Source: an uncultured Dysosmobacter sp. (GTDB taxonomy: Bacteria; Bacillota; Clostridia; Oscillospirales; Oscillospiraceae). From it: 64,000 nt of DNA. The DNA lies in contig CAKTIO010000007.1 of NCBI GenBank assembly GCA_934565855.1, forward strand, positions 62,001 through 126,000. Direction: 5' to 3'. This document shows, one piece after another, positions 50,974 to 60,000 of the stretch. The position numbers and the translations under genes are program-made. Numbering within the stretch: position 1 is the first letter of the stretch; each line of letters opens with the position of its first letter. The notes under the pieces were generated by a model. The model worked only from the letters and a program-made list of their open reading frames with translations. It had not been told where the DNA came from and did no database searches.

Positions 50974-51063
50974 AGTTTCCGCCCTTTTCTCTCTGAGTTT
51001 TGCAAAATGACCTGTTGAGTATAGCACATTCCGGCGGCGGAATCCAGCCCGGAGCGGACAGAC

Positions 51064-51597
51064 CTACAGGTTCCGCTCAAACAGCAGGTACTCCGTCCAG
51101 CCGGTGTCCTCATAGAACATGCTTTTGGCTTCCACGAACTGAAAGCCGCAGCTTGTATATAGGCGCTCCGCGGCTTTGCACGCGGCGAGAACGTCCAGCC
51201 GCACGGCACGCTTGTGTGCGGACCGTGCCAGCCGCAGGATGTTTTCCACCACGGCTTTGCCGATTCCCCTGCCCTGCAGGGAGGGATGCACGGCAAGCGC
51301 GTGGGGGATCAGAACCTCCTCCGGCTGGCAGGCAATGCTCCACGGACAGCCGACAAACCCCTCGTTGCAGGCGCTGTTGAGGATCACGCAGGCGCATAAC
51401 ATCTCATCGTCCGTCAGCATGTAAAGCTCGGATTTCTGGATGCTGCCGGACAGAAGATCGTCGGATGGATAAACGCCCTTTTCCCATCCGAGATTTTCGT
51501 TTTTGACATTGTTTTTGTGAATGTGTTCGATCACATCCCAGTAGAATTGCTGGATAGCGGGAAAATGCTCCCCGGCTGCCGGTTGGAATTGCAGCAT
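51064..51597 (-). CDS. GNAT-family N-acetyltransferase
   Basis: Acetyl-CoA-dependent acetyltransferase, 177 residues. The acetyl-CoA loop is HPSLQGRGIGKAVVENIL (motif A), preceded by the beta-bulge strand VLIPHALAV. The C-terminal AAERLYTSCGFQFVE is motif B. A conserved Trp-rich N-terminus (YWDVIEHIH) resembles small-molecule acetyltransferases, but the substrate is unknown. GGGAGG precedes the ATG. It lies 21 bases after the broken DUF4367 gene, so it may be co-transcribed with the sigma factor operon. Confidence 0.88.
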   Translation of the reverse strand: MLQFQPAAGEHFPAIQQFYWDVIEHIHKNNVKNENLGWEKGVYPSDDLLSGSIQKSELYMLTDDEMLCACVILNSACNEGFVGCPWSIACQPEEVLIPHALAVHPSLQGRGIGKAVVENILRLARSAHKRAVRLDVLAACKAAERLYTSCGFQFVEAKSMFYEDTGWTEYLLFERNL

Positions 51598-51618
51598 TTC
51601 GTACCTCCCAGATTAAGC

Positions 51619-52355
51619 TTACTTTGTGGAACGGAGCGGCGGCTTAACCTCCTCTACATGCCTGGCATAGGAAAGCAGGGTATCGGGGTCTCCGTGAGCA
51701 CTGATGTGAAACATGATATTTCTGTCAGGCTTTTGCCAGACCAGGGTCTTTGCATCGTCTGGATGGTCAACGTACTCATATAGTTCCCCGGAAAAATCTC
51801 CGTCTTGGATCTCCGTTACATTGAATGTATCATCTCCGCTGTCAAGAATCAACATGGAGCCGTCCTCCATGTACCCGTAATAAAAGACAATGGCGGCTTT
51901 GCCGTCTGCCGCATTGGGCAGATTATAAATGACCGTCAGCCCGGCAGCATCCTGTATGTCCTCTACGATATAGCCATCCGGCAGGTTTGTAATTTGATAG
52001 TCCGGCAGTTCAGCTTCCTGTCCGTTGTCGTCAGCCTGTCCGGTGTACCGGTCTGAAATACTTCCTTGATAAAGTTCACCACAGCCGCCCGCACGGTCGG
52101 GCTGACCGCCATAGCCGACCCAAGCCCCAGCAGCAGGATCAGGAAAAAGCAGGCGGCTCTCTGCGCCATGCGCCTCCACACGGGCTTCCGGCGCTCCCGG
52201 TACCATTTGCAGGGGTCCTTCAGCATCTGTTTTTGCTGATGGCGGTAGAACAACGAGTTCCCCTCCGCCTCCCCTGCGTACGGCGTGTCCATGATTTCCC
52301 GGAAATCCTGAATTGCCGCCAGAGCGAAATAATTTTTCAACGCTTCATTCGTCAT
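51619..52355 (-). pseudogene. DUF4367-type membrane protein broken by a 13-bp deletion
   Basis: Frame 52355 to about 52053 encodes an N-terminal cytosolic part, a transmembrane segment (AACFFLILLLGLGSAMAV) and the FIKEVF junction. The remainder, including ITNLPDGYIVEDIQ and ELYEYVDHPDDA, is in another frame down to 51619. Alignment with the intact paralogue at 52913-53641 shows that 13 bases (its GATCAGGTGATAT) are missing between 52052 and 52053. In the usual order of such operons this copy, just after the sigma factor gene and overlapping its end, would be the anti-sigma or regulator. As read it yields a truncated protein that keeps the membrane anchor. Confidence 0.85.
52053..52320. repeat. 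268-bp direct repeat, copy A
   Basis: Near-identical to 53339-53606, with about 13 mismatches and no gaps by eye. It covers the N-terminal and membrane-segment coding part of the broken DUF4367-type gene. Sequence on either side diverges sharply, so this looks like recent duplication or gene conversion limited to the 5' half. Confidence 0.9.
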
Positions 52356-52878
52356 CGCCGTACCCTGCTTCTCCCAGCTTTACCGCAAGGACCTTCCGCC
52401 CGCGGGAAATGCGTGTTGCCACCGTGGTCTCGTTCATGCGCAGTACCTGGGCAATGTCCCGGTTGGTGTACTCCAATACGAATTTCATTTCCAGCACCTG
52501 CCGGTACTGCTCCGGCATGGCGCGGATGATGGCAAGGATCTGATTGGGCGAGTCAAAGGCTTTCTGCTCGGACACGGGCACGTCCCAGTTTTCCGGCAGC
52601 TCGGTGGTCCGCCGCTCCCGCCGCAGAAAGGTCAGAGAGACATTCTTCACCACCACAACGATGTACCCCTCGATCCGTTCCCACGGGATTTTCCGGATCT
52701 CCTCAAAATGCTGGATGATTTGCAGCCAGCTCTGCTGCACCGCGTCCTCTGCTGCGGCGTGGGATTTCAGAATACTCATGGCAATGCGCATCATTTTGGC
52801 TTCATACGCGCTGTGCAATTTCAGAAATTTTTCCCGGTCCTCATCTGATTCCAGCATTGCCAGAAACATCATGATCAT
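52345..52878 (-). CDS. ECF-type RNA polymerase sigma factor
   Basis: Sigma-70 family factor of 177 residues lacking regions 1 and 3. Region 2 has YEAKMMRIAMSILKSHAAAEDAVQQSWLQII; region 4 has MPEQYRQVLEMKFVLEYTNRDIAQVL with the recognition helix NETTVATRISRGRK. GGGGGAAGC precedes the ATG at 52878. It lies between two DUF4367-type membrane proteins: the upstream one is intact and the downstream one, which overlaps its 3' end by 11 bases, is frameshifted. This suggests a membrane-signal pathway whose cognate anti-sigma may be lost or replaced. Confidence 0.93.
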   Translation of the reverse strand: MIMMFLAMLESDEDREKFLKLHSAYEAKMMRIAMSILKSHAAAEDAVQQSWLQIIQHFEEIRKIPWERIEGYIVVVVKNVSLTFLRRERRTTELPENWDVPVSEQKAFDSPNQILAIIRAMPEQYRQVLEMKFVLEYTNRDIAQVLRMNETTVATRISRGRKVLAVKLGEAGYGDDE

Positions 52879-52912
52879 AGTGAAGCTTCCCCCTGTAGTC
52901 CGTTTTGAGATA

Positions 52913-53641
52913 TCATTGCTTTTTGACGCTCATGGCAAGTGCGACCAGGTCCTCTACGCTGCCCTTGGCACCAATAGAGAACATAATATTTTGTTGCGTA
53001 TCTTGCCATACTAACCCGGCAGATTCCTCAGGATTTACTGTAGATTCATAGAATTCTCCACGGAAAGAACCCTTTTTGACAGGAGTACACAATAGCCCTT
53101 CTCCCTCAACCGCCAAAAGGCTGCCGTCTTCCATAAATCCGTAATACAAGGTGACTGCTGCGTGCCAGTCTTCTGCGTCTGGTAGGTTGTAAATGATCGT
53201 TTTATTAACATTTCCACCGTAGAGTATATCTTCTACTACATAGCCATCCGGCAAACCCGTGATCTCATAATCTGGCAGAATATCTGTTCTCTGATCGGAG
53301 TATTGCGCTTCTCCGGTAAACCGGTATATCACCTGATCCTGAAACACTTCCTTGATAAAGTTCACCACAGCCGCCCGTACGGTCGGGCTGACCGCCATAG
53401 CCGACCCAAGCCCCAGCAGCAGGATCAGGAAGAAGCAGGCGGCTCTCTGTGCCATACGCTTCCACACGGGCTTCCGGCGCTCCCGGTACCATTTGCAGGG
53501 GTCCTTCAGCATCTTTTTCTGCTGATGGCGATAGAACAACGAGTTCCCTTCCGCCTCCCCCGCGTACGGCGTGTCCATGATCTCCCGGAAATCCTGAATC
53601 GCCGCCTGGGAGAGATATTCCTTCAGCATTGCGTCTGTCAT
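52913..53641 (-). CDS. DUF4367-type single-pass membrane protein (possible anti-sigma factor)
   Basis: Intact 242-residue paralogue. The cytosolic N-terminus (about 1-65) holds AAIQDFREIMDTPYAGEA. One transmembrane helix lies at about 68-90 and an extracellular C-terminal domain at about 105-242, with ITGLPDGYVVEDILYG and FYESTVNPEESAGLVWQ. It lies 34 bases upstream of the ECF sigma gene in the same direction. DUF4367 domains are frequent on proteins encoded next to ECF sigma factors in Clostridia, so an anti-sigma or envelope sensor role is likely but unproven. The family label is from pattern recognition, not a search. Confidence 0.78.
   Translation of the reverse strand: MTDAMLKEYLSQAAIQDFREIMDTPYAGEAEGNSLFYRHQQKKMLKDPCKWYRERRKPVWKRMAQRAACFFLILLLGLGSAMAVSPTVRAAVVNFIKEVFQDQVIYRFTGEAQYSDQRTDILPDYEITGLPDGYVVEDILYGGNVNKTIIYNLPDAEDWHAAVTLYYGFMEDGSLLAVEGEGLLCTPVKKGSFRGEFYESTVNPEESAGLVWQDTQQNIMFSIGAKGSVEDLVALAMSVKKQ
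53339..53606. repeat. 268-bp direct repeat, copy B
   Basis: Partner of 52053-52320, inside the intact DUF4367-type gene. Recombination between the copies would delete or duplicate the sigma factor gene lying between them. Confidence 0.9.
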
Positions 53642-53955
53642 GGGACCTCTGGACCTCCTTTCCTTGCTTCCAAGCCATGCACCCTGCTTCCGTTTTCCGG
53701 AAGCAGGAGTGCTTTATACTGCGGCACTCTCTTAAATAGACAATGCAGCACCCGATTCTATTTCAGGTTTTTGAAAAATTTTAAATGAAATCAATCAAAT
53801 GGTACGACATGGGGCTGTAAAAAGCAAGTTCCACAGGGCAGGACCCGCCGCCGGAGCGTGTAAAGGCGCCTGCAATCGCTGCGCCGAATGCCAAAAAGGT
53901 CATCCCACCGATGGGATGACCTTTTTCAGTAAATGGCAGCCTTGCAATAAAAAAG
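53642..53955. other. Junction region between host-like DNA and the island
   Basis: This holds the likely promoter region of the DUF4367/sigma operon: minus-strand TTGTCT and TATAAA near 53741-53712 with a long 19-base spacer. It also has a hairpin CCTGCTTCC/GGAAGCAGG near 53690-53706 and the bidirectional terminator at 53893-53926. A short hydrophobic open frame (53781-53975, minus) looks like a fragment and is not called. Base composition drops to the right of here. Confidence 0.45.
53893..53926. terminator. Bidirectional terminator at the island edge
   Basis: A perfect 15-bp stem, 53893-53907 with 53912-53926, four-base loop and A/T arms on both sides. No intact gene ends directly at it, so it may be left from a gene replaced by the island. 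Confidence 0.85.
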
Positions 53956-53996
53956 AAAATCCGAACCCATTCCAATCAGGAATCAGTTCGGATTTT
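53956..53996 (-). terminator. Terminator of the recombinase operon, made of AAAATCCGAAC arms
   Basis: Inverted repeat AAAATCCGAAC (53956-53966) and GTTCGGATTTT (53986-53996), followed on the minus strand by CTTTTTTATT. It overlaps the recombinase stop codon. The same 11-mer recurs at 54022-54032, and its 8-base core forms the XRE promoter dyad at 56868-56897. Confidence 0.75.
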
Positions 53997-55456
53997 ACCA
54001 TTCTGGTGGAGTAGCCCCATCAAAATCCGAACTCAGCGCCGACTCGATCTCTTCAAGCAAGATCGTCTGCGTTCCGTGCTGATAGTTATAGGTCAAAACC
54101 AGTTTATCATCGAACACATACACAGCGTTCACAAATGTGCCAATCAGGCGTTTCTGAAACTCACGGTTTGCGGGATCACCATGACGGAACTGATCAAACC
54201 ATGCTATCATCTGTTTGTGGGTCAGCTTTGGCTTTTGCAGTTCAGCGGTCTGGATATTTACAAGAATTTCTTCTTTTCGTGCTTCCAACTCGTCAAGCCG
54301 CTGCTTGGTAGACGGCGTGAAAATGCCCTGTTCGATTGCTTTTAGAATGTTTCCAATGGCAGACTCGGTTTCCGCAAGCTGTGAACGAAGCGCAGGCGTT
54401 GTCGTGTCTTCCTGCTCCTGCATAACAAGAATTGCGTCGATAAGCCTGTCATCCATGACGCGCTGCATGGTCAGGCGAACAACAACACGTTCAATCCAGT
54501 CCTTGCGGACTGCTTTTTTGTCGCAGCCCTTCCGTCGCTTTGCTCCGCCGCATTTGTAATAATAGTGCATAGCGCCGGTATGGCTTGTGCCGCTTTCACC
54601 AACCATCATGCGTTCACACTTGCCGCAGAAAAGCTTTGTTGTCAGCAGATAATCCTCTTTTGCTTTTGCCATTGCAGGAGCATGGCGGTTCTTCTCCATG
54701 CGCTCCTGCACACGGTTGAACAGGTCTTCCGGAATGATTGCAGGAACACCACCCTCAATTACAACATCCTGATAGCGATACTCGCCAATGTATTTGCGGT
54801 TTTTCAGCAAAGAGCTGAAACTATTGATATTGAACGGTTGTCCCTTCTTCGTTCTGAGCCCGCGGACATTGAAATCCTCAACAATGGAACGAACCGTTTT
54901 GCCGTCAGCATACTTTTCAAATATTTCAACCACTAATGGTGCAGTCACGGGATCAATCACAAGCTTCTGTGCCTTCTTGTCCAACAGATAGCCGAGAGGA
55001 ACGCCACCGCCGTTGTTTCCCTTTCAGCGCATTCTCTTTCTGTCCGCGATGGATTTTCTCTGATAACTCGGCAGAATAGAACTCGGCATAGCCTTCCAGC
55101 ATCGCTTCCAGAATGATTCCTTCCGGTCCTTCTGAGATATGCTCTTTCGCAGAAATAACCTTTACACCATTCTTTTTCAGAATGTGCTTGTAGTGTGCGC
55201 TGTCGTAACGGTCACGAGAAAAACGGTCGAGCTTCCATACAAGTACGATCTCAAACAACTCTTTTGCGCTGTCCTTGATCATGTGCTGGAACTCCGGTCG
55301 ATCTGCTGTTTTTGCAGATAATGCCCGGTCAATATACGTTCCAACGATGGTCATATTGTTGCGTTCAGCATATTCCTGGCACTCGCGGAGCTGACCTTCA
55401 ATGGATTCCTCGCGCTGGTTGTCTGAGGAATAGCGGGCATAGATGACAGCGTTCAT
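53995..55456 (-). pseudogene. Large serine recombinase, frameshifted
   Basis: Two open frames make one serine recombinase. The first (55456 to about 55010) is the resolvase domain with the catalytic Ser in YARYSSDNQREES and the VWKLDRFSRDR helix. The second (about 55010 to 53995) is the Recombinase and zinc-ribbon part (CGKCERMM, YYYKCGG, then a coiled coil). The frame changes near 55010-55020 in the short A-run of AAAGGGAAACAACGGCGG. Restoring one base gives GGGVPLGYLLDKKAQK without a break. So a one- or two-base indel separates the halves: a recent mutation, an assembly error, or slippage. Its start overlaps the DUF1016 stop by four bases. Confidence 0.88.
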
Positions 55457-56475
55457 TCTTCATCACCCTTGTTGCCTTCGCCGCTTTCCAACGCAAGTTC
55501 TGTCAATTCACGCAGCTTATTTTGCAGGATGGCTTTATCAGGCAGATGCAATGTGTAATCTGCGACCATTGTCGGAGACATGGATCTGCTGAGCGCATAT
55601 TCGACTACAGTATCATCCTTACCGGTACAGAGGACTAAGCCAACGCTCGGATTTTCATTCGGCTTCTTTACATCATGGTCAAGTGCTTCCAAATAAAAAT
55701 TGAGCTGTCCCAGATGTTCCGGTCGGAAGGTATCAATTTTCAATTCGATTGCAACAAGGCAGGACAATGCACGGTTATAGAACAGCAGATCAATGAAGAA
55801 ATCCGTGTTGCCAACTTGAACGCGGTACTCTTCGCCAACAAAAGTGAAATCATGTCCAAACTCTAAAATGAAATCTTTCAGATGCGAGACAATCTGACGC
55901 CGCAAATCCTTTTCCTTGTACGGTTCTTCAAGGTCGAGAAATTCAAACACATAGGAATCGCGCAAAGCCGCAAGTCCGCCGTTCCCAGCAAGCAAATCCT
56001 TATGCTTTTCGTGAGAGATCATCGTCCGCTCATACAGCATACTGCCGATCTGACGATCCAATTCACGTTTTGTGTAACGATTTGCAATGCATAGGCGAAG
56101 GTAAAACTCACGCGCTTCATCAGTCTTGCAGCCAGTCATAATCAGCAGATTGCTTGTCCACGGAATTTCTCTCACCAGTGGTGAGAGTTTTTCGTTGTCA
56201 CAATAAGTCTCATAAAACTGCTTCATACGCCAGATGTTCTGCGCAGAAAATCCCTTTGTTCCCGGATAATGCGCTTGCAGAAACTCAGAGAAATCGGCAA
56301 CCACACTTTTTCCCCAGCCGCCATCCTTCACTCTGCCGCTGACATAAGCGCCGATTTCCCAGTACATCTTAATAAGCTCTGCATTGACCGCTTTCATGGC
56401 GCGGCTGCGGGCGTTGTCGATGATATGGATAACCTCGTCAAACTGTCCCGGATGATGGGTTAATTCATTGCTCAT
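55453..56475 (-). CDS. DUF1016 (YhcG-type) PD-(D/E)xK nuclease-family protein
   Basis: A 340-residue protein. The N-terminal DUF1016_N helical region (about 10-150) has MYWEIGAYVSGRV, KGFSAQNIWRMKQFYETY and IPWTSNLLIM. The C-terminal DUF1016 domain carries a PD-(D/E)xK-type active site: Asp229 in TDFFIDLLFYN and Glu244-x-Lys246 in VAIELK. Such proteins occur in mobile DNA and restriction loci; biochemical function is poorly known. It overlaps the XRE gene by four bases (ATGA) and the recombinase gene by four bases, forming a tight three-gene operon beside the type I system. Confidence 0.9.
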   Translation of the reverse strand: MSNELTHHPGQFDEVIHIIDNARSRAMKAVNAELIKMYWEIGAYVSGRVKDGGWGKSVVADFSEFLQAHYPGTKGFSAQNIWRMKQFYETYCDNEKLSPLVREIPWTSNLLIMTGCKTDEAREFYLRLCIANRYTKRELDRQIGSMLYERTMISHEKHKDLLAGNGGLAALRDSYVFEFLDLEEPYKEKDLRRQIVSHLKDFILEFGHDFTFVGEEYRVQVGNTDFFIDLLFYNRALSCLVAIELKIDTFRPEHLGQLNFYLEALDHDVKKPNENPSVGLVLCTGKDDTVVEYALSRSMSPTMVADYTLHLPDKAILQNKLRELTELALESGEGNKGDEE

Positions 56476-56828
56476 GTCTTCGCCTCCCCAAGCATTTTCA
56501 GCATCGCTTCTTTCAACTTTTCGTTCATCGGTGACTCCGGATCGAAGCACATCTCAACGAACTTTCGCAGTTCAGGATTATTCGCGTCAACCGGAGGTTT
56601 TGCCGCATACAGCTTTCCATGCGGATCATCGCAGCGGGCGAAGATATAGTCCATTGAAACGTCAAAGTAGTCCGCATACTTTCGTAGAAGCTCAACAGTC
56701 GGCGTTGCCTGACCATTCTCATAGCGGTTAATGCTGGACTGCGTAGAGCCGATCACATCGGCAAATTTTGATTGGGATAAGCCAATACCTTCCCGCAATG
56801 CGCGAAGACGCATACCCAGTTGTTTCAT
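56472..56828 (-). CDS. XRE-family transcriptional regulator
   Basis: A 118-residue regulator. The helix-turn-helix lies at about residues 5-60 (LRALREGIGLSQSKFADVIG, SINRYENGQATPTVELLRKY). A short C-terminal helical region is likely for dimerisation. I chose the ATG at 56828, nine bases after GGAGG; a TTG three codons upstream lacks spacing. It is the first gene of the operon with DUF1016 and the recombinase. A dyad overlapping its own -35 box is a likely autoregulatory operator. Confidence 0.92.
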   Translation of the reverse strand: MKQLGMRLRALREGIGLSQSKFADVIGSTQSSINRYENGQATPTVELLRKYADYFDVSMDYIFARCDDPHGKLYAAKPPVDANNPELRKFVEMCFDPESPMNEKLKEAMLKMLGEAKT

Positions 56829-56853
56829 GCTGTTCAACCTCCAATTCGGGTTA

Positions 56854-56897
56854 AGTATAGTATAATCAAAATCCGAGCAGATGTCAACCCGGATTTT
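56854..56897 (-). promoter_or_regulatory. Promoter and operator of the XRE-DUF1016-recombinase operon
   Basis: Consensus TTGACA (56887-56882) and TATACT (56864-56859) on the minus strand, spacer 17. An inverted repeat AAAATCCG (56868-56875) and CGGATTTT (56890-56897), 14 bases apart, overlaps the spacer and -35, as expected for XRE autorepression. Confidence 0.88.
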
Positions 56898-56934
56898 AAA
56901 GCTTTTGCGTGACCGTGTAAAAAGAAATCATTTT

Positions 56935-57084
56935 TCAATTTGAAGCTTGCGTAATGTTATCTTTAGTTGATGCTTCATAGTATTGTTTCGTCAACTCAGA
57001 ACGCAAAAAAGAGTCATTCATTAATTTCAAAAATGCGTCTTTAGATTTTTTGGTATCTAATCGGATTTTGTTTTTACGAATCAT
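56935..57084 (-). CDS. Small 49-residue protein coupled to hsdR
   Basis: A short gene whose ATG overlaps the hsdR stop codon (ATGA, 57084-57081), the classic sign of translational coupling. It encodes 49 residues: a strongly basic N-terminus (MIRKNKIRLDTKKSKD), then a helical, mixed-charge stretch (AFLKLMNDSFLRSELTKQYY) and a polar tail. AT-rich codons match the restriction genes. GAAGGCGG lies about 12 bases upstream. I recognise no family. It could be a small regulator or partner of the restriction complex. It ends before the XRE operon promoter region begins. Confidence 0.6.
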   Translation of the reverse strand: MIRKNKIRLDTKKSKDAFLKLMNDSFLRSELTKQYYEASTKDNITQASN

Positions 57085-60000
57085 GTAATATCAAATCCGC
57101 CTTCAAGAATGAACCTTCTCAGCATTTGGTCAATCTTCATGTTGATCTGGAATTTCTTGATAGGTTTGCCCTCCATCATTTCAAGGAAAGTTTTCGCCTT
57201 TTCCTGATCCACGGTTACCTTCAATATGTCAAATTTACCGAACTCATTGATATTGGCTTCTGTGATTTTCGACTGCATAAAACTACGTAGCATCGTTTCA
57301 TCAACTCCGATTGCGGTGGCAAAACGGTGAATTTGGTCATTTTTGGCACTGGTCATATACTCTGTAATATAATCACGGAGCGTTTTTCCTTCGTCAACTA
57401 CCACATCACCGTTCTGGACATCGTGGAGGAAGACGTTTGCGTATTTTTGTTCCTCTTGTGTGAGCGTTGCAAACGACTTGTGAAGTTCATCCAGCACAGC
57501 GGCAGTTTCTGCGCCATCCTGCAACGCCTTGATGTACTTTTTGAACCGGGAGTTCATATAGTTTGCATCAATTACACCGGTATTGATTTCCGTCAGGTAA
57601 GAGTCAATTTCATACGGCACATCCTCAACACCGGCTTCTCCACTGCCGCCAGAGAACAGTTCCTTATAGCGTAAAGCAAGAATCAAGTAGGTGGTTTCAT
57701 CGAGGTGCAGATTTACGATCACTTTTCTACCAGCGTTCTTAAATTCGTAGGACAGTTTATTCCAAGTGAAACCCTGTATCTTAGCGGCCTCGAGATAGCT
57801 GTTAAGCTGCTTGAATAATTTAGCAAATTGTCCGCGCTCCGTATGATCGACCGGAAGCTTTTCGAAGTTCTCAATTCCGGCAGGACGGAAGATGCTCTCA
57901 ATATCATCGTACAACGCGTTCATTTTTTCGAGGTTGTATTCCAGCTTGTCGGCAAATAGACCAAGGGGCCTATCACCGGAATACAGCTTGAATGCTTCTT
58001 CGATGTTCCTCTGCATTGTATACGGCTTGCGATAATAACGAATCGTGCCAAAGGGCTTCTCCGGACCGTAGAGACGGTTGGTACGTGAGAATGCCTGAAT
58101 CAACTTTTCGTAAACCAAAATCTTATCCAAATATAGCGTGTTGATCCATTTGGAGTCAAAACCAGTCAGCATCTGATCGACAACGATCAGCAGATCAATT
58201 TGCTGGTCGGAAGTATGTTCAATTCCTTTGTACTGTTCTTTGTGCGCCAGACGATAGGAAATGTCTTTTTTGAAGGTCGCATAAGTTGCCATTTGGAATT
58301 CCATACTGTATCTGGTATTGTAATCTTCGATGATTTCAACAATGCCTTCTTCTTTAAAAAGCCCATTACCATTGTTATCAATACTGGGGTCAAACAAAGC
58401 GGTAATCTTTAGATTGCCCTTCGCTTTAAACAGTTTATAATACTGGATTGCCTCTGGAATGCTGCTGGTAGCAAAAATCGCATGGAACTTGCTGCCGTGA
58501 CTTAGGGTTGTCCAGTTTTCCAAAATATCATCAACTACGGCACACTGATGCTCTTCGCGTTCGTACTGAGAAATAGGCAGATAATCTTCAATGCCTTTCA
58601 AATAGTTGCCATCTGCCTGAACATATCCAGCCATCGGCACTTTTGTGTGATCCATATAATGCAGATAGACTTTTTTCTTTTTAGGGTCTGCCAACGCTTC
58701 TGCCTCAGTAGTTGCCTTAGCTCTTTCAAGTGCAACCGCTTTCCGAAGATCACGATCTTTGTATGTTGGCACCATGTATGGATCAAAGCCCAGAACATTC
58801 TTATCACGAATGCCGTCCGCAATGCTGTACCTGTGCAGCTCATTGCCGAACACATCCGAAGTAGTGCTCATTTTCTTCTGATTTTCATCGTGGATCGGCG
58901 TGCCGGTAAAGCCAAAAAACAAGGCGTTCGGGAAAGTCCCTTTAATTGTCCGCAGCATTTCGCCAAATACATCACGATGAGCTTCATCAATGATAAATAC
59001 TACCCGTTTGTTTTGAATCAGTTCGATGTCGTGCGCATTGAAGCCGTTTTCTTCTTCCACACGGCTCATTTTCTGAATAGAGGTGACAATCAACGTGTTT
59101 GCGGGATCATCGCTCCGCAGTTTTGCTACAAGAATATCCGTATTTTCTGTAGCTTGCACAGAGTCTGCATCGTCGGCAAATCCACGATAATCCAACAGAG
59201 ACTGCGTGCCAAGTTCAACTCGGTCCATCAGGAATACAACCTTGTCGGCATCCTTGGAAGCTGCAATCAACTGTGCGGATTTGAAGCTGGTCATTGTTTT
59301 TCCAGAACCGGTAGTGTGCCAGATGTATCCGCCCATCTGATCCTTATCAGCCCAGCGGCGCATAGCAACGCGACCGGTAATACGAGACGTCGCATAATAC
59401 TGATAGCTGCGCATAACTTTCAGGATGCCGTCGGTATCATCGGCAACGGTATAGAATCCGATCAGCTGGTGCGCCATAGGGATGGAAAGCAGATACTGTG
59501 CAATGTCCTTCCAGTTGTTCAACGGCTCATTGTTGACGTCCGCCCAGTGAAAGTAAAAATCTTTGTTGAAATTTCCGTCCGGACCGGGATTTGAAAAATA
59601 GACTGTTTCATCAGGCTGCATAGCAATAAAAATCTGCACAAGAGCAAACAACCCGGAGAAAACTCCCTCATGTGCATATTTTTCAATCTGGTTGTAGGCT
59701 TGACTGACATCCACACCGCTGCGTTTCAGTTCGCAGTGAATCAGCGGCATGCCATTGATTAACAGCATGAAATCACCACGGCGGTTGGGCAAAACAGAGC
59801 TTCTTGCCTTGAACACCGGTTGCTCGGCAATCTGATAGCGGCTTTGACCGGCGGCAATTTCCTGACGGTCATAGATTTTCAAACTGACTTCCTTGCCGAA
59901 GTGCAGTTCGTCTGCGGGATTGTCGCGTTTGACAGCAACGGTTTTGCCGTTGATAAAGCCGTTGAGCTTCAGCGGCGTGCGCAGACGGGTAATCTGGTCA

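Noticed and set aside
53781..53975. A 64-codon hydrophobic frame on the minus strand
   Set aside because: It crosses a terminator stem, lacks a ribosome-binding site and looks like a fragment at the island junction.
53956..56897. AAAATCCG repeats as attL/attR of the island
   Set aside because: One set fits an XRE operator and the other a terminator; no matching border beyond the window can be seen, so they are reported only as repeats.
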